A stretch of 64,000 nucleotides of DNA. Origin: Phytophthora sp. 'mugwort' (lineage: Eukaryota; Oomycota; Peronosporomycetes; Peronosporales; Peronosporaceae). Below the pieces are notes generated by a model. It was not told where the DNA came from. It saw nothing but the letters and a program-made list of their open reading frames with translations, and did not search any database. The position numbers and the translations under genes are program-made. The DNA lies in contig JAUCEF010000016.1 of the NCBI GenBank assembly GCA_033558025.1, forward strand, positions 4,092,001 through 4,156,000. Direction: 5' to 3'. This document shows, one piece after another, positions 11,000-21,962 of the stretch. Position 1 is the first letter of the stretch. Each line of letters begins with the position of its first letter.

Positions 11000-11229
11000 C
11001 CGAATATTAATGATATATTTGTGCTAAATACTAACGATACAGTATTACTTTTGTATGTACACTATCCTTGTGCCGACTTTGGTTGCAACCCTGAGGGCTC
11101 TGATGAAGAGAGTCGACCAGTTTGTGGGCTCAGACATCGCGGCCCATTCCTCGTAATTCTCGTGAATGAAGGCTATCATAATCGAAGTAGTAAGCTACTG
11201 AATCAGCTCACACAGCAGTAGTTAGATAC
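11000..11229. other. Intergenic, nothing recognised
   Basis: A 66-codon frame at 11021-11221 shows no recognisable features. Flanked by the inverted-repeat element and an HTH relic. Confidence 0.4.
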
Positions 11230-11524
11230 TATAACAAAAAAATCTCGGGTAATCAACTTACATGTTCGTCGCAGCGTGTGTCCTTCATGAAGGTGACGAG
11301 GCCAGAAGTGAAAGGTAAGCTTTCCTTCCGCCCCTGCCTTTCGTAGGTTTCGCCAACGTGTTCCCCTCGTACGCCCACAGCTTGGCTCGCTCCTGCCACC
11401 AGCCGTGCACGGTACCGTGCGGGTACCCTAGCTGCTCAACGGTGACAGGTAGGCCGATGAGCTCAATGAGCTCCAACGCTGCCAGCTTAACCTTGACAGT
11501 GTAGCCCCGCTGCTTTCTCTCCAT
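11230..11524 (-). pseudogene. Psq/Brinker-like HTH domain of a pogo/jerky-type transposase, fragment
   Basis: The minus-strand frame from ATG 11524 gives a 79-residue basic protein: MERKQRGYTVKVKLAALELI, then TVEQLGYPHGTVHGWWQERA, a compact helix-turn-helix like those at the N-terminus of DDE_1-type transposases. After KGRGGRK the frame is lost. The next frame reads TSGLVTFMKDTRCDEHVS, which continues the same family pattern, followed by GTAAGT that may be an old splice donor. The DDE domain was not found downstream. Fragment of a transposase or a domesticated remnant. Confidence 0.55.
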
Positions 11525-11613
11525 TACGAACTTCTAAAGAGAACGGGGACAGACAGCGGGGCTCTCATCATTGCACCAAGATAAAAATAAAGCAACACAA
11601 TAACTTTCACCAT

Positions 11614-11675
11614 TTTTACCTATGGATTATGATTGCAATACTTTTAAATATTTTAATCATAATCCATAGGTAAAA
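11614..11675. repeat. Perfect 21-bp inverted repeat with 20-nt loop
   Basis: TTTTACCTATGGATTATGAT(T) at 11614-11634 is exactly complementary to 11655-11675. The loop is A/T-rich. It could be a minute MITE tip or a hairpin in RNA. Confidence 0.85.
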
Positions 11676-11679
11676 TAAT

Positions 11680-13535
11680 ACAACATTTCCGCCAAATCTG
11701 ATGGTCGAGGGAGTAATCCTGAATTTTGGCTCGGACGATACTGGTATACTTTTGCAATATAGTAATACTTATTTTGTATGATATCAAATATCGGTCTCCG
11801 TCTTAGACCTCAGATCGTTTCAAGGATGTCATTATCCCCTTTCGCGCGCCACTTCAATAAACTATAATATACAAAGTTCGGTTGCTCACTATTAAATGGT
11901 TAAAAGAGAGCAAACAAATCTGTAGCAGCGAGCTCATATGAGACGGCGGCTGCCAAAACTGATACTTCCCGATTTAGCATAATCGCGATAGTCGCTTTCA
12001 AAGTTTCCCTTAAGGTTTTCGTAATAAGTAAAGTTTCAAAAGGTGCAATTTGGGTTTGACATTCAAACCTGTCACTAACTGAGCTCACACACTCCGGGGG
12101 ATCTACGCACCGTTAACATGGAAGCTCCGAGCTCGACATCCGATCGACCGTCCGTTGCCGCATGCCAGCCGTATCGGCCATCCGCTGCTCTTACAGCAGC
12201 AGCAGCAGCAGCTTCAGCAGATTGGAGATGCTAGACGCACAAAAGCATCAAGCGATGCACTATCTGGTGCGACCCTACGTTTCAGCCGAGTTCAGAAGGG
12301 CACATTCTACGCAATTATCGCCAGCCAGCAAGGTGATGCAGCCGAAGCAGCTAAGTCGTATCGCCGGGGCTCCGATCTGTCATGACTGCTATAGAGAAGG
12401 AGCAACATAATCAGCGTGGAAGCGATACACGGACGAGAATCTGGTGCTTCTGTAGCGAGGAAGAAGCAACGCAAGTCAAATCTAGGATAGTCTGCCACTG
12501 AAGGGCGTTAAAGCAAGTGTGGCAGGGGCTCCATCAACGTGATACTTACACGCCCAACAAAAAGAAAGTAATATCTAATGGCATAAACATGTAACTAATC
12601 TGAAACTGGGATGAAACCGAACTTTTGGAATGTTCCAATCGTTTAAAAAAAAGCGAATTGTTTCATTGCATCCGGGGTCCAATTTTACGTCAGAGTAGCC
12701 AAGAAAAGATGATCCCTCCAATTAGGTACGATATTAAAATATACATTGCATCTGGGGTCCAATTTTACGTCAGAGTAGCCAAGAAAAGATGATCCCTCCA
12801 ATTAGGTACGATATTAAAATATAGAAGTTTGTATGATGTTCATAAAAGGTGTATGATTTTGCAGAGAAAGGGTCCTGTACTACTAAACATTTTGTTTTTG
12901 TCGCTGCTGCTGGCACAACCAGCAATTTGTATACTGACCCCGTCAAGGTCGTTGAAATCGCAGTCGTTAGCACGAGTACCTTCTTGGTATACAAAATAAC
13001 AGCATTATATTTAAACAGCAGCATCTAATTCCCTCTACAAGCTAAGATATAAAAATAGGCAAAACTCTGACCCGATTTTGGGTGTCCTATCGATATGGCG
13101 GGCACTGTAAGATATTAGTTATTATACCCATTATGGTGGTTTAAAAGGGATTTCAGATATCTCATTATTTTTCTCACGGGGAAGCACCGCAAAACAAATG
13201 AACGATGGAACGAAAAATAACTGTCCATCCCTGAAAAATCATAATTTCTCGCGCGTTCAATGCAACATTTTCCTGGTGTCCGTCATCGAGCGGCATACGC
13301 GCTTAGTCGACAGCGCCACGAGCTGGCAGCAACGGCGAAAGCCTTCCTGACTCTGAACGACGCTGCAGCAAGCCGCCATACGTCGGACCTAATTTATCGG
13401 CGCGCGGAGAAGCATAAAGTAGGTCTGAGGCGGTCCCACGGAGTTTAGCAGCTAACGCGATGCTCTGTTGACTTTCATAGGAAGTCTGAGCACCAGATTT
13501 CGCCGCTCAGGATCTGCGCGACGAAGTCGACCCGT
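11680..13535. other. Non-coding, mostly unrecognised
   Basis: Apart from the 80-bp tandem duplication at 12664-12823 and a (CAG)n-like run near 12197-12215, I see no supported gene. The ORFs here lack recognisable motifs and overlap in conflicting frames. Confidence 0.5.
12664..12823. repeat. 80-bp tandem duplication
   Basis: The unit starting CATTGCATC(C/T)GGGGTCC is present twice head to tail (12664-12743 and 12744-12823) with a single C/T difference. Recent local duplication by slippage or unequal crossover. Confidence 0.95.
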
Positions 13536-14960
13536 GTGCTCAGCGACTTCTCCGCTGAAAGGTCCTCTCCTTCTCTGGTTGAAGGAGCGCCCTGGCTGGG
13601 CGCTCCAAGGTACGAAGCGCAGAAGAGTGACCTAGCTACCATCTACACTACTCACGTTCCTTTCCACTGCGGTTTAGATCCGTGCTGGTTACAAAGCGCG
13701 TTTGAGAATATGCCGGACACCGAGAAAAGCACAGTCGTCGGCGCCATATTCAGCGCGCAATTCCAGGCTGTGTTGCTAGAAGAGTTTAAGGATAGTGATA
13801 GTAATAGCTGGGACGAATCGGACGATGACGAACTGGGTGCAGGAGTCAAAGCGTCGGGTGAAGAAGAATGTGACATCTCAGAGCTAGCTGATCTTTTATA
13901 CTGTGATAACGCAGACGATATACATGAAGTCACGCAGACAAGAAAGCCGGTCTACCGTCCACAGATGCAATCTCTCGACCAACTCCAAATAACTCCGGCA
14001 ATCGGTTCGGTTAGATGAAGAGATGTTCGACTATCCAGTCGGTCTGATTTTGGATGCTTCAGCTTTCTACAACGGCTGTTACAACACGCAAACTGATATT
14101 GCAATCAACTAGCCGTGACACTAGAATGGTGTGTGACATTTGGTAATGGGGAATCATATGGGAGACTTGCTCACTCGTATGGACTGGGAGCTGGCACAGT
14201 ATCAGAGTGCGTTCGCAAATCGGTTCTCCGGCACTATCCGCGGTTTGTAGTGTGGCCGTCACGTACAAAGCGGGCGACTTCGTCAACTTTTCATCCTGAG
14301 CCATATGGCAGCTTGGTGGCGTTGTTAGGTTCGTGGACGGGACCTACGTAAAAAAATTCTTTCGGAAACCCCGCCTAGATGATCATATCTACTTCATGCT
14401 CAAGAAACATTATGGGCCGAACGTTCAGATTTTCTGTGACGAAGATCAACACATTCTGCACGCTTACGCAGGGTGGCCAAGCTCATGTGGTCTTCTGTCG
14501 TTCAACGGTTGGCAAGCATCCCGAGCGGTATTTCTCTGGCGGTAAATACCTGTTGGCGGCAGTAGATATGCCCTCTCGAAGCGCATGGTATCACATTACA
14601 AAATGCCACGAGCCGCTCAACCCACAATGTTTGCTTTAATTCCATTCTACTACGCGCACCAGTGATGAATGAAAACTGCATTGGAATGCTGAAGAACCTA
14701 TGGTATTCACTTTTCGGTGTATGTACCCAGATCAAGAAACAATAACAAATGCAACTTTGAAAACGTATAATGTTATGTGTTCTTCTCACAGGATCACGCT
14801 GCAAAATAGACGATCCCTGGACGGCTGAATAATCGTGGAGATTTCTCTGCTGCTAAAGGTGAAAGCGATGACGACGATGATAATGATTCGCGCTGCAATA
14901 GGGTCCCTACTACGAGTTAGAAGGGTGAACAACAATGCGAGATGATTAAACGCCAGGTGT
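13536..14960 (+). pseudogene. PIF/Harbinger (DDE_Tnp_4) transposase, relic 1
   Basis: An N-terminal frame (13536-14018) with an acidic stretch (DSDSNSWDESDDDELG) precedes a broken catalytic domain. Motifs in order: NGESYGRLAHSYGLGAGTV near 14150, FVDGTYVKKFF at about 14327, HIYFMLKKHYGPNVQIFCD near 14380-14440, AGWPSSCG near 14470, HPERYFSGGKYLL near 14523, and NENCIGMLKNLWYSL near 14665. These are the Harbinger DDE blocks. They alternate between frames with stops between them, and the acidic tail SDDDDDND follows near 14870. Inactive. A Myb-like relic on the opposite strand at 15.1-16.3 kb may be the second protein of such elements. Confidence 0.8.
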
Positions 14961-15117
14961 TCGGATACGATTAGAAGAGAGAGTCTGAGCCTACGCTACG
15001 TATTGACGTTGCAGAAAAAAGGAAACCAACTGAACGTGCGAGTGCTGTTACACTACTCACGACGCTCCGCTTCGGTGCTGCTCGTAGTTGTTAGGGTCAG
15101 GTCGGGGAAGAACTAAA

Positions 15118-16260
15118 TCACATACTTCTCAACGTCACCCAGCCGTTTGCCTGATTTGAGAAGCTAGAGCGCCATTGTCTGCTTCGATTGGATGCGCCGG
15201 ATATTTTCCTGATTTTCAAGTTCTTTTGCGCGAGCTTGTCCCCTCCAACTTCTTTTCTCACCGCCCTCCATAATAAGATTTTCGTGTCCAACATCAGCAC
15301 CTTAAATTTATCTTCGTTGAAAGTTTGTCGTTTCTTAGATGTCTTCGTGTAGACACAGCCAAAGTCCTTGCGCTTGGGGTTCGCGGCTTTATCGGCCCCT
15401 TTGGCATTGGCAGCTGGAGTCGCTTACGTTTTTTTATATACATTTGCGTGGCTTTGGGTTTAGCGAGGTCGTCTTCATGCTGGTGGTAATACTATCTGCT
15501 GTAGAAGTACTTTCGTTCTCAGCACGTACTGAAGTCAATACCGTCATCGAGGTTCGGATCCGGACATGCTCAACTGGGAGTTGGGGTCGACGTTTTCCTG
15601 CTCGGCTGCAGCATCAATAGTAACGATTTTTTTACTCGAGACCATGCCGTGTCCGCGCTCATCAATTATCTCGCCATCAATAGAAGAGTCATCACGGACA
15701 GGAAATTATTCCGAGTCGTTGAATGATAGCTCACAGAGGCGTCACATTTGCATTTTCTCGAATAACTTGCCAATACGTTGAAATCAAGGGCAGCAGTCCT
15801 CTGCGAGAAATCATCGACAGCCGTTCCTTCTGTGAGCGTTTTTTTCTGTGAGCCCTGGTTATCCAGCTTCGCTTGTGTCGCGCGATAGCGTATGAAGCTG
15901 GAGTTCCATTGGGGTTCGGCACTGCTTCGCCTCCCATTCAACGGCTATTTTGGCGTCGAAGAACACATTGTCTTTCATGTACTCGATTGTAGCACCGTAC
16001 ACAAACTCTGTCATACTCAGAAACACAGACCTTTGTTGTCCCGCTATCGTATGCCATGTTTTTGCCGTGTGTCGAGTCCCTTGCGGTTGTAGTTTGCAGG
16101 GACCTCTAGCCGGCGAACCATGACGTCAATCTGGTAGGGAGTTGCGTGATATCCAGTTCCTGCAGCATCTTCCTCTTGCGGGGCTGCAGCAAAACCCGTG
16201 ACGTAAACTTCTTCATAGCCTGTTGTTTCTCTCCCTTCTGTTGACCTTTAGGCGCCATCT
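15118..16260 (-). pseudogene. Decayed Myb/SANT-like accessory ORF of a transposon
   Basis: The minus strand from an ATG near 16260 reads MAPKGQQKGEKQQAMKK, then in a shifted frame HATPYQIDVMVRRLEVPANY, similar to the Myb/SANT-like DNA-binding proteins common in oomycete transposon islands. Downstream pieces include a SerAsp-rich segment near 15650 and basic helical text near 15250. Many stops and frame changes. Assignment is by pattern only and remains tentative; it could belong to the neighbouring Harbinger relic. Confidence 0.35.
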
Positions 16261-16659
16261 TGACCTGGGAGCACAGCACAAATAAGCAACAATCGAGTCA
16301 GTCTAGATTACCGCAAGTCTGAGAAAAAAAAATACAACGATCTTACCCTTGTTGAAGCTCGATTGTGCGTCGTTCATGAGCCCACACACTCACTGTAGGT
16401 GTTGTAACCTTGCAGACGTGAGCACTAGGGGAGGTCGACGAGATGCGGTGAGGGCTACAGCAGAAGGCTTCCGCCTTACTGACTTTTGTGCGACTGCCGC
16501 TCTGAGACACTTCCACACTGCGTTGGGTTCTGCACTCCTTACTGGAAGTGAAAGTGCAACCCACAAAGGAATATATACCTATCATATGACTCCTGTATAT
16601 TCTGTGTAACAGGATCTGGCAAACGAGCTTCCAAGAATGTCATTGTTGCGCACGAATCG

Positions 16660-18192
16660 TCAACAACAGAACTGCCAGCATCGGACCCCATGCGGCGAAA
16701 ATAAATAACTGAGTGTACTGTTTTGCACGCAATATAAAGGGGCCATGTATTTGGCAACGTTATTGCGCGCTTCCGGAACGACTTTCCGTACTGTAGACGA
16801 GTCCCAAAGCGCGCGGTTAATCTTCAGAACGAGGATACTCTCCAGATGGATAGGCGTCAGCGACTGGCGATACCAACCGACAACAGCCTTTGCCTGACTG
16901 AAGAACCGCTCCACAATGTTGGACGTTAGCGCGATAGTTGCAACGTGCGCAACGTAGGGGCCACATTTCGCTGACGGCGCGCCTCTGCAAGAGCTACAGC
17001 GGCAAAGATCTGCTTGACTGCCGCAACGTTCCCAAGGGGTTTGGGGGAAGGTTTCGCTCCCGTCACAAAGCGGCTCGAACAGCGATGACACGTGCATTGT
17101 TAGCGCCCCCTCCCGCCCTAAGAGCACTTTGATACACGGTTGACGACCAACGCGTCGTTCGGCGGATCGTAGGACACAGCTGAGTCAGGCGGCTATTTTG
17201 GAAAACTCGACCATATTACATATTATAATTAATCACTTAACAAAACCGTAATATATTCAGACTTACCGTAGTTTTGCTGCTGCGAGCAGCGAGCCCTTGA
17301 CCTTGCACATGAAATCCTGTATCTTGTCGAAAACGTCCTTGTGGTCTTCCAAGTTCATAGCCAGATTCAGATGGTAGCTCACGCAGCCAGCCATGGGGAT
17401 TTGGAGCTGGTCGGCAACAGCTCCATTCACAGAGCAGTTATCTTCGACAATGTAGGCGATGTTGGTCTTGCTCCGACCAACGTACGAGAGAATCATATAT
17501 TCATGAAAGCGACGTGGCTGCGTGCAATGTGGTCATCAACTTCGTCGTCGACGAGCGGCGCCATGGCGAGCAGCACGTTCTGGACCTTGTTGTCGTGTGG
17601 GAATGTCGCGAATACGGCGACAAATGTTCTGAACGGAACGTCCACCCGTCAGAAAGATACCGAATGAGGTTGGGAGGATATTGGAAATAACAATTTCGAC
17701 CTCGCGCCTAGGAAGCGTCATGTATTTGACCAGACTGTCCGTCGACAAGTCGCCAGTCTTCACATAGTCAGATGCGACACCGGATTCACAGAACAAGAAC
17801 GGGAGGTTGAAAGGAGTACCATGTCGATTCAGGAGAAAATCGTGTGTCTTGTCGTCAATGAAACCGATGAGCGTTCCTGTAGAGTCGCTCGCCTTTCCCA
17901 TCTCGACAGCAAAATCTGCATGCCATATGAAGATGTGCTGGAGGAGGTTGGGTGAAGTCCGTGTTGGACGTCATCTTGCGCTGAACGCTGCATCGGCAGA
18001 CCTAGTACATCGTCGTTCGTCGTCCACGTCGACGACGACCTTGAAGTAGAACTAAGCGACTTGGCGCGAGGAGAATGGGGCGGTGTTCATCTTCTTTGCT
18101 GGTTTCTTCCGGCTAACCTTTTTCGGTGGTTTGACGTCAAAGCGGGGGGGTCGAGTCGTATTGGGTCTCTTCGAGGCAGCTTTGGTAACCAT
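16660..18192 (-). pseudogene. hAT transposase, relic 1
   Basis: On the minus strand an ATG at 18192 starts a basic N-terminus (PPKKVSRKKPAKKMNTAPFS). A block near 17830-17650 includes VKYMTLPRREVEIVISNILP. Then YIVEDNCSVNGAVADQL and AGCVSYHLNLAMN lie near 17440-17360, the catalytic hAT region. The C-terminal dimerisation block TSNIVERFFSQAKAVVGWY with HLESILVLKINRALW lies near 16930-16800. Multiple frame changes and stops make it non-functional. Superfamily assignment is firm from the dimerisation block. Confidence 0.8.
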
Positions 18193-18703
18193 GTCGTGGG
18201 GCGGTCGCAGAAAAATGCTGAATGGACAAACATCAGAAGGGTGAGTGAGGTGGGCCGACCACCGCCAACCGTGCGTATTGTCCTATCACGGTTCACTTGG
18301 CCTGAACCGCTGACTGCCTGATCCGGCTCAATGAAGCGTTCACTGGTTATTCAATAATTTATTGGGGATAGCGAGCAAACTGTAAATAATTCTAATGTGC
18401 CAATCGAGGCTGGTAAATATATAAATTTTACACTAAATACAATTTTATTTAATAAAAATGATATTTTCGGAGCCCTGACCCCGCCGAGTGATAATTTTAG
18501 TCTCATCGTTTGCAAACGATGTGACCAAAGGTGAAGCTAAACGGCAGTATGTCTTGAGACCCCTAATGATGTTCCTAAATCGAAATAATATTTTTATGTT
18601 TGGACGCTATTATAAGGTCTTCACTTCAAAATGAAAATTGGTACATGTACCAATTCGACGTTTGGTGTCTTTGCGAGTCCTACAAATAAATTGAAGTCCA
18701 TGT
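18193..18703. other. Intergenic between hAT relic and phosphatase
   Basis: A/T-rich, with no supported gene. The part next to 18704 is the 3' flank of the phosphatase gene. Confidence 0.5.
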
Positions 18704-20233
18704 CTAGTTCGTCTTGTACATGACGAACTCATCTGTGACAGTCTTATCCGAGGCCGAGATGAACTTCCACGACAACATCGTGCGATTCGCTTCCACCGTC
18801 GAGTAGCCAAAGTGCGTGTAATCCACCGCAGCATTCCACGGAGCAGTTCCACTGGGGGCCTTGGCTAAGTGTTCAATGTTGCCCGCAGCACCTGTCAAAA
18901 TGTACACAGGTGCTTGTGGGTTGTCGTAAGTCTTGTAGTCGTCGGAGACACCGTCCTTTACAGCCACATTGTTGGCGATGGGCAGTTGACGTTCGTAGTA
19001 GTGTTTGTGGCCCGTGAGCACGACATCCACCTTGTATTTGATGAATAACGCCTCAAATGCTGACTGCACGAAGGCATTCTTGTCCGTCGGCACTCCGTTA
19101 TCGTCGCACCCAGCGATATCGTAGAGGGGACGGTGCATTCCGACAATGATCCAGGGCACATTGTCGCGGTTCGCGTGGGCCTTCGCAAGCTCCGACTCGA
19201 CCCACTTCAATTGGTTCCCAAAGTTGCCATTCTTGTTGGTCAATGTGTAGGCGTTTGTCGGCGCGTTTGGATAGTCGGTCTCGGACGAAAGCGACGTGAA
19301 GTGGAGCGGACCGTGGTCGAATGAGTGCCACATATTGAGAGCGCCGCCGCTCTCTTCGTACGGCATCTTGAAGCGCGAATTGTAGGCTGTGTAGTTGCCC
19401 AGCATGTTCTTCTTCGTCTTCGAAAGCTGACACGCAGGTGAGTGACACTCCGCCTCATGATTACCAACCAGCACCATGTAGGGGATGACGCTCATAACTG
19501 GGGCTAACGAGTTCATCCACTTGTTGTAGACTTCTTCGTAGAAGAAACCCGATACTTGAGACGCCACCAGGTAGTCGTCGTCTGCATACGAGATGTCACC
19601 AATGTGGTAGATGAGGTCGACGTCTTCCGACGTCAAAGTGTTCGCGTACGTAAGTGTGTCCACCGAGTTGTCACCATCACCGGCATCTCCATAAATCAAA
19701 ATGTTGAACGTGGAAGTATCCGACGCCGATCGCGCCGTCACAAAGGAGGAGACGTCGCTCTGGTACGGCTTCTGAGACTTGCTGCCGACCTTGTAGTAGT
19801 ATTTCGTATGCGGTGACAGACCGGAGACCGTCGCGTGGTGGTGGTACATATCGTACGTGTCGTCGTGATAGTAGTTGATGCTTCCGACTGTAGTATCGAC
19901 GACTGACAGCGAGTCTTTCGCTGTTCCGACCCAAAGTGAACTATCGGTCACTTGCTCGTACGTCGCCCAAGAGACCGTCATCCCCGTCCCAGCCGTCGTA
20001 CCCGCGAATGCCAAGTGGATCTGCTGCGGGTACAAGTTGACGCCGTCCTTGACGCGACAGGATTTATTAAGGGTGAGGTCGCCGACATTGTAGTTGTACT
20101 TGCATAGTGCTGATGGCTGGCAACCGAGTGACGACAGCGACCAACTCCAAGCGCAGGCCGTGTCGTCTACCAGGACGCTGGCGCTTGAAATTCCAGCACC
20201 GAGTGCCAGGAAACTGAGCGAAAGAACCTTCAT
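18704..20233 (-). CDS. Secreted purple acid phosphatase (metallophosphoesterase)
   Basis: A 509-residue purple acid phosphatase, hydrolysing phosphate monoesters with a dinuclear metal centre. The five metal-ligand motifs are all present: YGDAGDG (residues 181-187), GDISYADD (212-219), GNHE (257-260), GMHRP (365-369) and GHKHYYER (408-415). An N-terminal PAP domain (about 68-165; LYPQQIHLAF, MTVSWAT) precedes the catalytic domain. The N-terminus MKVLSLSFLALGAGISSA is a signal peptide, so the enzyme is secreted or vacuolar. Intronless. The start is set by a GCTCATTCC initiator 39 nt upstream. It is the only intact member of four PAP loci in the window and lies next to a PAP relic on the same strand. 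Confidence 0.95.
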   Translation of the reverse strand: MKVLSLSFLALGAGISSASVLVDDTACAWSWSLSSLGCQPSALCKYNYNVGDLTLNKSCRVKDGVNLYPQQIHLAFAGTTAGTGMTVSWATYEQVTDSSLWVGTAKDSLSVVDTTVGSINYYHDDTYDMYHHHATVSGLSPHTKYYYKVGSKSQKPYQSDVSSFVTARSASDTSTFNILIYGDAGDGDNSVDTLTYANTLTSEDVDLIYHIGDISYADDDYLVASQVSGFFYEEVYNKWMNSLAPVMSVIPYMVLVGNHEAECHSPACQLSKTKKNMLGNYTAYNSRFKMPYEESGGALNMWHSFDHGPLHFTSLSSETDYPNAPTNAYTLTNKNGNFGNQLKWVESELAKAHANRDNVPWIIVGMHRPLYDIAGCDDNGVPTDKNAFVQSAFEALFIKYKVDVVLTGHKHYYERQLPIANNVAVKDGVSDDYKTYDNPQAPVYILTGAAGNIEHLAKAPSGTAPWNAAVDYTHFGYSTVEANRTMLSWKFISASDKTVTDEFVMYKTN

Positions 20234-20271
20234 GGACGCAGTGAAGACTTGAGCCCGAGACGGTCGATCGA

Positions 20272-20280
20272 GGAATGAGC
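20272..20280 (-). promoter_or_regulatory. Oomycete initiator (Inr) of the phosphatase gene
   Basis: Minus strand GCTCATTCC is a perfect match to the oomycete Inr consensus, 39 nt upstream of the ATG at 20233. Confidence 0.75.
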
Positions 20281-20299
20281 AAATGCACTCACCCTCAAA

Positions 20300-21085
20300 A
20301 CTCGAGTGCGGGCATCAGCTCTATAGTCGACTAGGGGAGGTTCGAGTCATTGATTTGGTTAGTCAGAGGGGTCTGTTGTTGCAAACGGTCTTACCCCGGG
20401 AAGGAGTGCAACCTTCTTGATGGGCATTAAGCATGCATGCCTGACTGGCCTTTGATCAGTACAGTAGTGCTGACTCAGCAATAGAGACTCGAATCTGCAA
20501 GGGGAATCTTAATCAGCAAACAAGATTCAAATTCGCTTCAAGGTGGTTCAGAAATTCATGTCGATGCGTGCCATCTTGACTTTATAACAGCTCTAAATGC
20601 CCTCCAACTCCTCTGGCACAAAGTGCTTCGAATATGTGCGGCTACTTACTACACGAGTCCATGGCGACCTAGCCGGCCAATTGATTCTGTCTACAACACG
20701 TAGCAGTCGTCGATTAAGCGCTATTCTCTCATTCGACAAAACGGACGCCATGAGGCGAGATGTAGACGATACGCTACGCGGCCAAGTGCAAGCCAGACCA
20801 GCCACGGCGAGGAACGCCTGGGTTTGCTTTCAATTTTGTTCTGGAGGTGAGCCTCCTCCCATCAGGCATCGTCCCTCTGGCGGCCTCGTTGTAGGGCTTC
20901 CCATTCATATGCTGTTAGTGACTCGCCCACATCCTGGTGTCCCCAAGACAGAGTCGGCTCTAGGTGAAAGACAGAGCTACACGAAACTCAAGACGAAAGA
21001 ATTTCCAGGCCTATGATACATATGGTTCATTGAAATTAATGTCGTCCACCCGTACAAACTCGTCCAAAACGAGAGAGCTCATGAT
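20300..21085. other. Intergenic with an unsupported ORF
   Basis: An ATG-initiated frame at 20597-21016 (139 codons, plus strand) is open but shows no recognisable domain, signal peptide or promoter; I do not call it a gene. No other features seen. Confidence 0.4.
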
Positions 21086-21850
21086 AATAATTCCAAAGCC
21101 GATACAGTAGTAGTGTTCGTGCCCACATTCACGGCGTGAATCACGCTGCGCTTAATCAGAAGAGCCGCAGCTTGAATGAAGGCGTTCTGGTCCGTGACCA
21201 CACCGTTGTCGCTCCACATAGGTTGTAGATCGGCCGGTTCAAGCCGACAAAGAAATCCGAGGAACGTTGTTGCGGTTGGTGGCCGTATCCTCTAAGTCAG
21301 CCTCGACCCAGTCAAACCTGGTCTCCGAAATTATGGACAACCTGTACGCATTGGTAGACGCATTGGCGTTGTCGCTCTCCTATGAGAGCTGCGTGAAATG
21401 GATCTGGTCGTCGCCACCGCTCTCCTGGTAAGGCATCTTCCAGCGTTGGGCAAGAAAATGCCGAGAATCATGCTGGCAACATGTCCTTCAAGCAGGCGAG
21501 GGGTATTCGACAGCGTGGTTGTCAACACGTACCATGTACAAGGGGATCACACACTCACCACCGGTACGAGGGTTATCCACTTCCTCGTAGAAGAACCCGG
21601 TACATACCAACAAGTTGGTGTCGACTTCGTACAACATGTCCTAATCTGGTAGATCATGTTAACGTCATCGGACGCCAGGGTGCTCAGATATTTAAGCGTA
21701 TCCTCGGAGTTGATGACGTCGCCGGCGTCCCCGTAGACGTCCCCGTAGATGGTCATGTAAAGGGCTACTTGTGTGCCGATGCTGATCGCTCTGTGACGAA
21801 GGAGAAGACGTCGCCCAGAGTCTGGTATGTAGGGACGGCGACAGATCGTT
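21086..21850 (-). pseudogene. Purple acid phosphatase relic
   Basis: Minus-strand segments match the adjacent intact phosphatase in order. GDVYGDAGDVINSEDTLKY near 21740 is the GDxGD motif region, followed by DDVNMIYQI. The region near 21320-21280 reads FDWVEADLEDTATNRNNVP, and DQNAFIQAAALLIKR lies near 21190-21150. Frames change between blocks and the GNHE and GHxH segments are disrupted. A tandem copy of the gene at 18704-20233 that has decayed. The 5' end near 21850 is uncertain. Confidence 0.85.
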
Positions 21851-21962
21851 GCTGCCGTCGCTTATTTTTTTTGTGCTTAGATAATCCGGCTAATGAAGAA
21901 CTAATCGTATTGCTAATAAATGTGCTGTTGTTACCAACCTTCGTTATCATTTGAATGCTACT

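Noticed and set aside
20597..21016. 139-codon ATG-initiated ORF
   Set aside because: No promoter element, signal peptide or family; composition not gene-like.
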